Below, piece by piece: positions 61,622 through 64,000 of a DNA stretch of 64,000 nt (positions are counted from its first letter, which is position 1; each line of letters starts with the position of its first letter). The stretch is from Roseobacter sp. MH60115. GTDB taxonomy: Bacteria > Pseudomonadota > Alphaproteobacteria > Rhodobacterales > Rhodobacteraceae. Below the pieces are notes generated by a model, which saw nothing but the letters and a program-made list of their open reading frames with translations, made no database searches and was not told the DNA's origin. Both the position numbers and the translations under genes were made by a program. Where the stretch lies: NCBI RefSeq assembly GCF_015644665.1, contig NZ_JADOBQ010000012.1:1-64000 (forward strand), read 5' to 3'.

Positions 61622-62542
61622 ATGATGATGAATGATCAGACACCAGCAAAACGGCTGACAGCGGCGGATTTCGATCAGGAGCTTTTGGATCTTTATGATT
61701 ACTACGCGCATGGCAAGATCACCAAGCGTGAGTTTCTTGACCGTGCATGCAAGTGGGCTGTTGGCGGTCTGACCGCCGCTGCCATTCTGGGGACGCTTGC
61801 GCCAAACTATGCTCTGGCCCAGCAAGTGGCCGAGGATGATCCGGACATTGAAGGCGAAGATATCGTCTATCCGAGCCCGAACGGGACCGGGGACATCACA
61901 GCCTATCTTGTCCGTCCGACAGAGGTTGACCCGGAACGCCCGCCTGCCGCCGTGCTCGTGATCCATGAAAACAGGGGGCTGAATCCTTACATTCGCGACG
62001 TAGTGCGGCGTTTGGCCAAGGCCGGGTTCGTGGCGATGGGGCCGGATGGGTTGTCGTCTTTGGGCGGGTATCCTGGCAGTGACGACGAAGGGCGCGAGAT
62101 GCAGCGGAGCCTTGATCAGCAGGCGCTGCTCAATGATTTCTTCGCCGGGTTTGAATATCTGCAAGCCTTGGGCGGCACGAATGGCAAAGTGGGTGCAACC
62201 GGCTTTTGCTATGGCGGCGGGGTGGTGAACAAACTGGCTGTCGCCTACCCGGAAATGGGCGCGGGCGTACCGTTCTATGGCGCGTCACCGGACAGTGCGC
62301 AGGTTCCGCAGATCGAGGCTCCTTTGATGATCCAACTCGCCGCACTTGATCAACGGATCAATGCCATGTGGCCCGACTATCAAAAGGCGTTGGAAGAAAA
62401 CGACAAGCGGTACGAGGCGCATATCTATCCCCGCGTGAACCACGGTTTTCACAACGACACAACACCGCGCTACGATGAGCCGGCAGCGAACCTTGCCGAA
62501 GAGCGCATGGTCGCGTGGTTCAGGACATATCTGGCGGGGTAA
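61622..62542 (+). CDS. Exported dienelactone hydrolase family protein
   Basis: Alpha/beta hydrolase of 306 residues. Residues 1-30 are a hydrophilic start; an anchor or Tat-like signal follows (KREFLDRACKWAVGGLTAAAILGTLAPNYALA split around residue 50), lacking a classical twin arginine. The catalytic set is E in HENRGLNPYI, C in GFCYGGG, D in ALDQRIN and H in NHGFHND. Relatives cleave cyclic esters such as dienelactone, or act as carboxymethylenebutenolidase-like enzymes. Three ATG codons in a row open the frame, with GGGAG just before. Confidence 0.88.
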   Translation: MMMNDQTPAKRLTAADFDQELLDLYDYYAHGKITKREFLDRACKWAVGGLTAAAILGTLAPNYALAQQVAEDDPDIEGEDIVYPSPNGTGDITAYLVRPTEVDPERPPAAVLVIHENRGLNPYIRDVVRRLAKAGFVAMGPDGLSSLGGYPGSDDEGREMQRSLDQQALLNDFFAGFEYLQALGGTNGKVGATGFCYGGGVVNKLAVAYPEMGAGVPFYGASPDSAQVPQIEAPLMIQLAALDQRINAMWPDYQKALEENDKRYEAHIYPRVNHGFHNDTTPRYDEPAANLAEERMVAWFRTYLAG

Positions 62543-63023
62543 TGCATTGCCCGGTGCTCTATGGGCGACTTATGCTCAGAGCACCGATCAATTTAGAAAA
62601 CAGCGGTGCCAGCATTGCCACGCGATTGACGTCCACTCTGATTGCAGAGTTCGCCGATCACTTTCTGTTCGGCATTTGTGATCGTTCTGGTGGTGAATTT
62701 GTCGCAACCGGGGCGGATTGCCAGGGCGTATCGGCACAGCGCTACTGCTGGATGCAATCGGAGAACCCATCGCTGGTTTTGAGTGGGCTGTTAGGCTGGT
62801 CCCAGCAACAAGTTCAAATTCATTCGGACAATTCAGCTCCGCCGAGCAACCGCATGGCCAACGCGCGATTGATCCTTGGCCGCGTTTCGTTCAACAACCA
62901 ATTTTGCGACATCGGCTACGCCGTCGCAATGTGCCCGCGGCACGAGCGAAGCAATGCCGCGCCAGTGAAAATTGAAAATCAAAGATCGGCAAAATCTCGC
63001 GACTTGTGCATTCGACTTACTTT
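62543..63023. other. Intergenic region, no supported gene
   Basis: Two overlapping plus-strand frames cover much of this stretch, but neither has a start with ribosome binding site or a recognisable motif. Probably decayed sequence next to the IS fragment. Confidence 0.4.
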
Positions 63024-63539
63024 CTGCATTTGCGGAACGTGAAGGGATGCAAATGGAACCACAATCGCGTCTACCGCATCTATCGCGAGCTGGAGTTGAA
63101 CATGCGGATCAAGCCCCGCAAACGGCTGCAACGGGAGAAGCCTGAGCCCCTGGCCGTGCCGGAAGCGCCTAACGAAGTGTGATCGATGGACTTCATGGCG
63201 GACCAGCTTGCTGATGGTAGATCGTTCCGTACGTTGAACGTGCTGGATGACTTCAATTGCGAAGGATTGGCCATCGAGGTGGACTTCTCTTTGCCATCAG
63301 AACGCGTTGTTCGGACGCTGAACCAAATCATTGCATGGCGCGGTAAGCCCTTTGCCATTCGCGTGGACAACGGCCCTGAATACATCACCGGTCGGCTCCA
63401 GACGTGGGCTGAAAAGGCAGGGATCGGTTTGATCTATATCCAGCCAGGGAAGCCCCAACAGAACGCCTATGTCGAACGATACAACAGAACCGTACGGACG
63501 GAATGGCTTGGGCTGTATCACTTCAACAGCATCGAAGAG
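63024..63539 (+). pseudogene. IS407-like (IS3 family) orfB fragment
   Basis: The frame LHLRNVKGCKWNHNRVYRIY, EAPNEV then TGA (63180-63182) then [15 protein letters not shown] is the DDE integrase of IS3-family, IS407-group elements. SMDFMADQL (first catalytic Asp), [10 protein letters not shown] (second) and the glutamate in [16 protein letters not shown] are visible. Normal copies have TGG where TGA stands. It begins inside the gene and ends after FNSIEE, so the N-terminal third and C-terminus are lost. It belongs to the same IS type as the orfA fragment at 54.9 kb. Confidence 0.85.
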
Positions 63540-63723
63540 CCGCCTTCAAACCTTTCCATCATGCCCGTCCTGGGCAGGTGCGATCTGCCCTGCGGGTGAC
63601 GGTCGCTGGGGCGACGGATCTTCGATCCTGATTTTTCATGGTCCCTTGGGGTCCGCGCAAGCGCGATACGCCACTTCGGGACGTCAGGGTGGAGGCACAG
63701 ACCTCGGTTGATCCTGTCGTCGT

Positions 63724-64000
63724 TTAGTCTGCAAAGCTGAGACCATTCTCCCTCGATGCAAATCGCACCAATCGACTATCCAGCACACCAGCCTGCCGGT
63801 GCTTCATCGCGTCGCGGTAGGTTTCATTTCTCATCATATCCAAGAAAACTTGGACGCTGGGATACTCTGCGATGAAAGCGATGTCCCAAGTCTCGCTCTG
63901 TGGGCCAACCATCGTCAATTCATGTCCGCCGCGCCAAATGATCTTTCCATCCAACGCTTGAAAAACAGGCGCGCTCAGGTCGCTATAGATCCTGTAGGCT
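63724..64000 (-). CDS. DUF1330-like protein, partial
   Basis: At least 91 residues; the gene runs off the right edge of the window, so the start is missing. GGHELTMVG, AEYPSVQVFLDMM, RDAMKHRQAGVLDSRLVRF match the DUF1330/dimeric alpha-beta barrel group (YPS-x-x-x-F, HR-x-x-x-DSRL). Function unknown; these small proteins are often near catabolic genes. Confidence 0.8.
   Translation of the reverse strand, partial: AYRIYSDLSAPVFQALDGKIIWRGGHELTMVGPQSETWDIAFIAEYPSVQVFLDMMRNETYRDAMKHRQAGVLDSRLVRFASRENGLSFAD

Overview
This window looks like alphaproteobacterial DNA of the Rhodobacteraceae (roseobacter) type. The evidence is GC-rich coding, Ti/RP4-style trb conjugation genes in the order trbB-C-D-E-J-K-L-F-G-H-I, FCD-type GntR regulators, a cytochrome b561 and dienelactone-hydrolase neighbourhood, and a Hint-bearing RTX protein. 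A conjugation cluster, several IS remnants and at least two genes broken by nonsense codons suggest a plasmid, chromid or integrated mobile region rather than a conserved core segment. No rRNA, tRNA, CRISPR array or replication origin was recognised.

Layout. 0.3-2.3 kb: hybrid sensor histidine kinase with a periplasmic solute-binding domain. 2.7-8.8 kb: one minus-strand operon of an FCD GntR regulator, a Cys/Met-metabolism PLP enzyme and a sugar-type ABC importer (binding protein, two permeases, ATPase), with a paired operator upstream. 9.0-9.6 kb: decayed MFS transporter. 9.9-15.4 kb: a string of small proteins resembling polymorphic-toxin immunity families (Imm35/YrhB-like, DUF6985-like, YezG-like, SMI1/YrhA-like), two DUF6683-like paralogues and membrane-anchored unknowns, with no toxin beside them. 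15.6-24.6 kb: a LysR regulator, a divergent amidohydrolase plus CobW-type metallochaperone GTPase pair, and a five-gene dipeptide-type ABC importer. 24.9-27.7 kb: a DUF2235 hydrolase, an IS6-family transposase fragment and another GntR regulator.

28.3-40.2 kb holds the most unusual locus: a short HlyC-like toxin lysine-acyltransferase, an unknown 200-residue protein and a 3617-residue RTX protein, the last two overlapping by ATGA. The giant protein has hydrophobic segments as in pore-forming RTX toxins, an apparently intact Hint (intein-like) autoprocessing domain at residues 517-678, a block of calcium-binding nonapeptides, about 14 units of a roughly 108-residue repeat, and four nearly identical 116-residue C-terminal repeats. 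No type I exporter (HlyB/HlyD/TolC) is encoded in the window.

40.4-53.4 kb: a minus-strand conjugation operon, trbB to trbI followed by traF, a traB broken by an in-frame amber codon, a lytic transglycosylase and a phospholipid-type acyltransferase. No relaxase or coupling protein lies in the window. 53.5-64 kb: a hypothetical gene, a mostly empty kilobase, then an island with a marR-adaptor-RND pump operon, cytochrome b561, a ricin-like secreted protein and a dienelactone hydrolase. The island is bracketed by orfA and orfB fragments of an IS407-like IS3-family element. The window ends in a DUF1330-like gene that runs off the edge.
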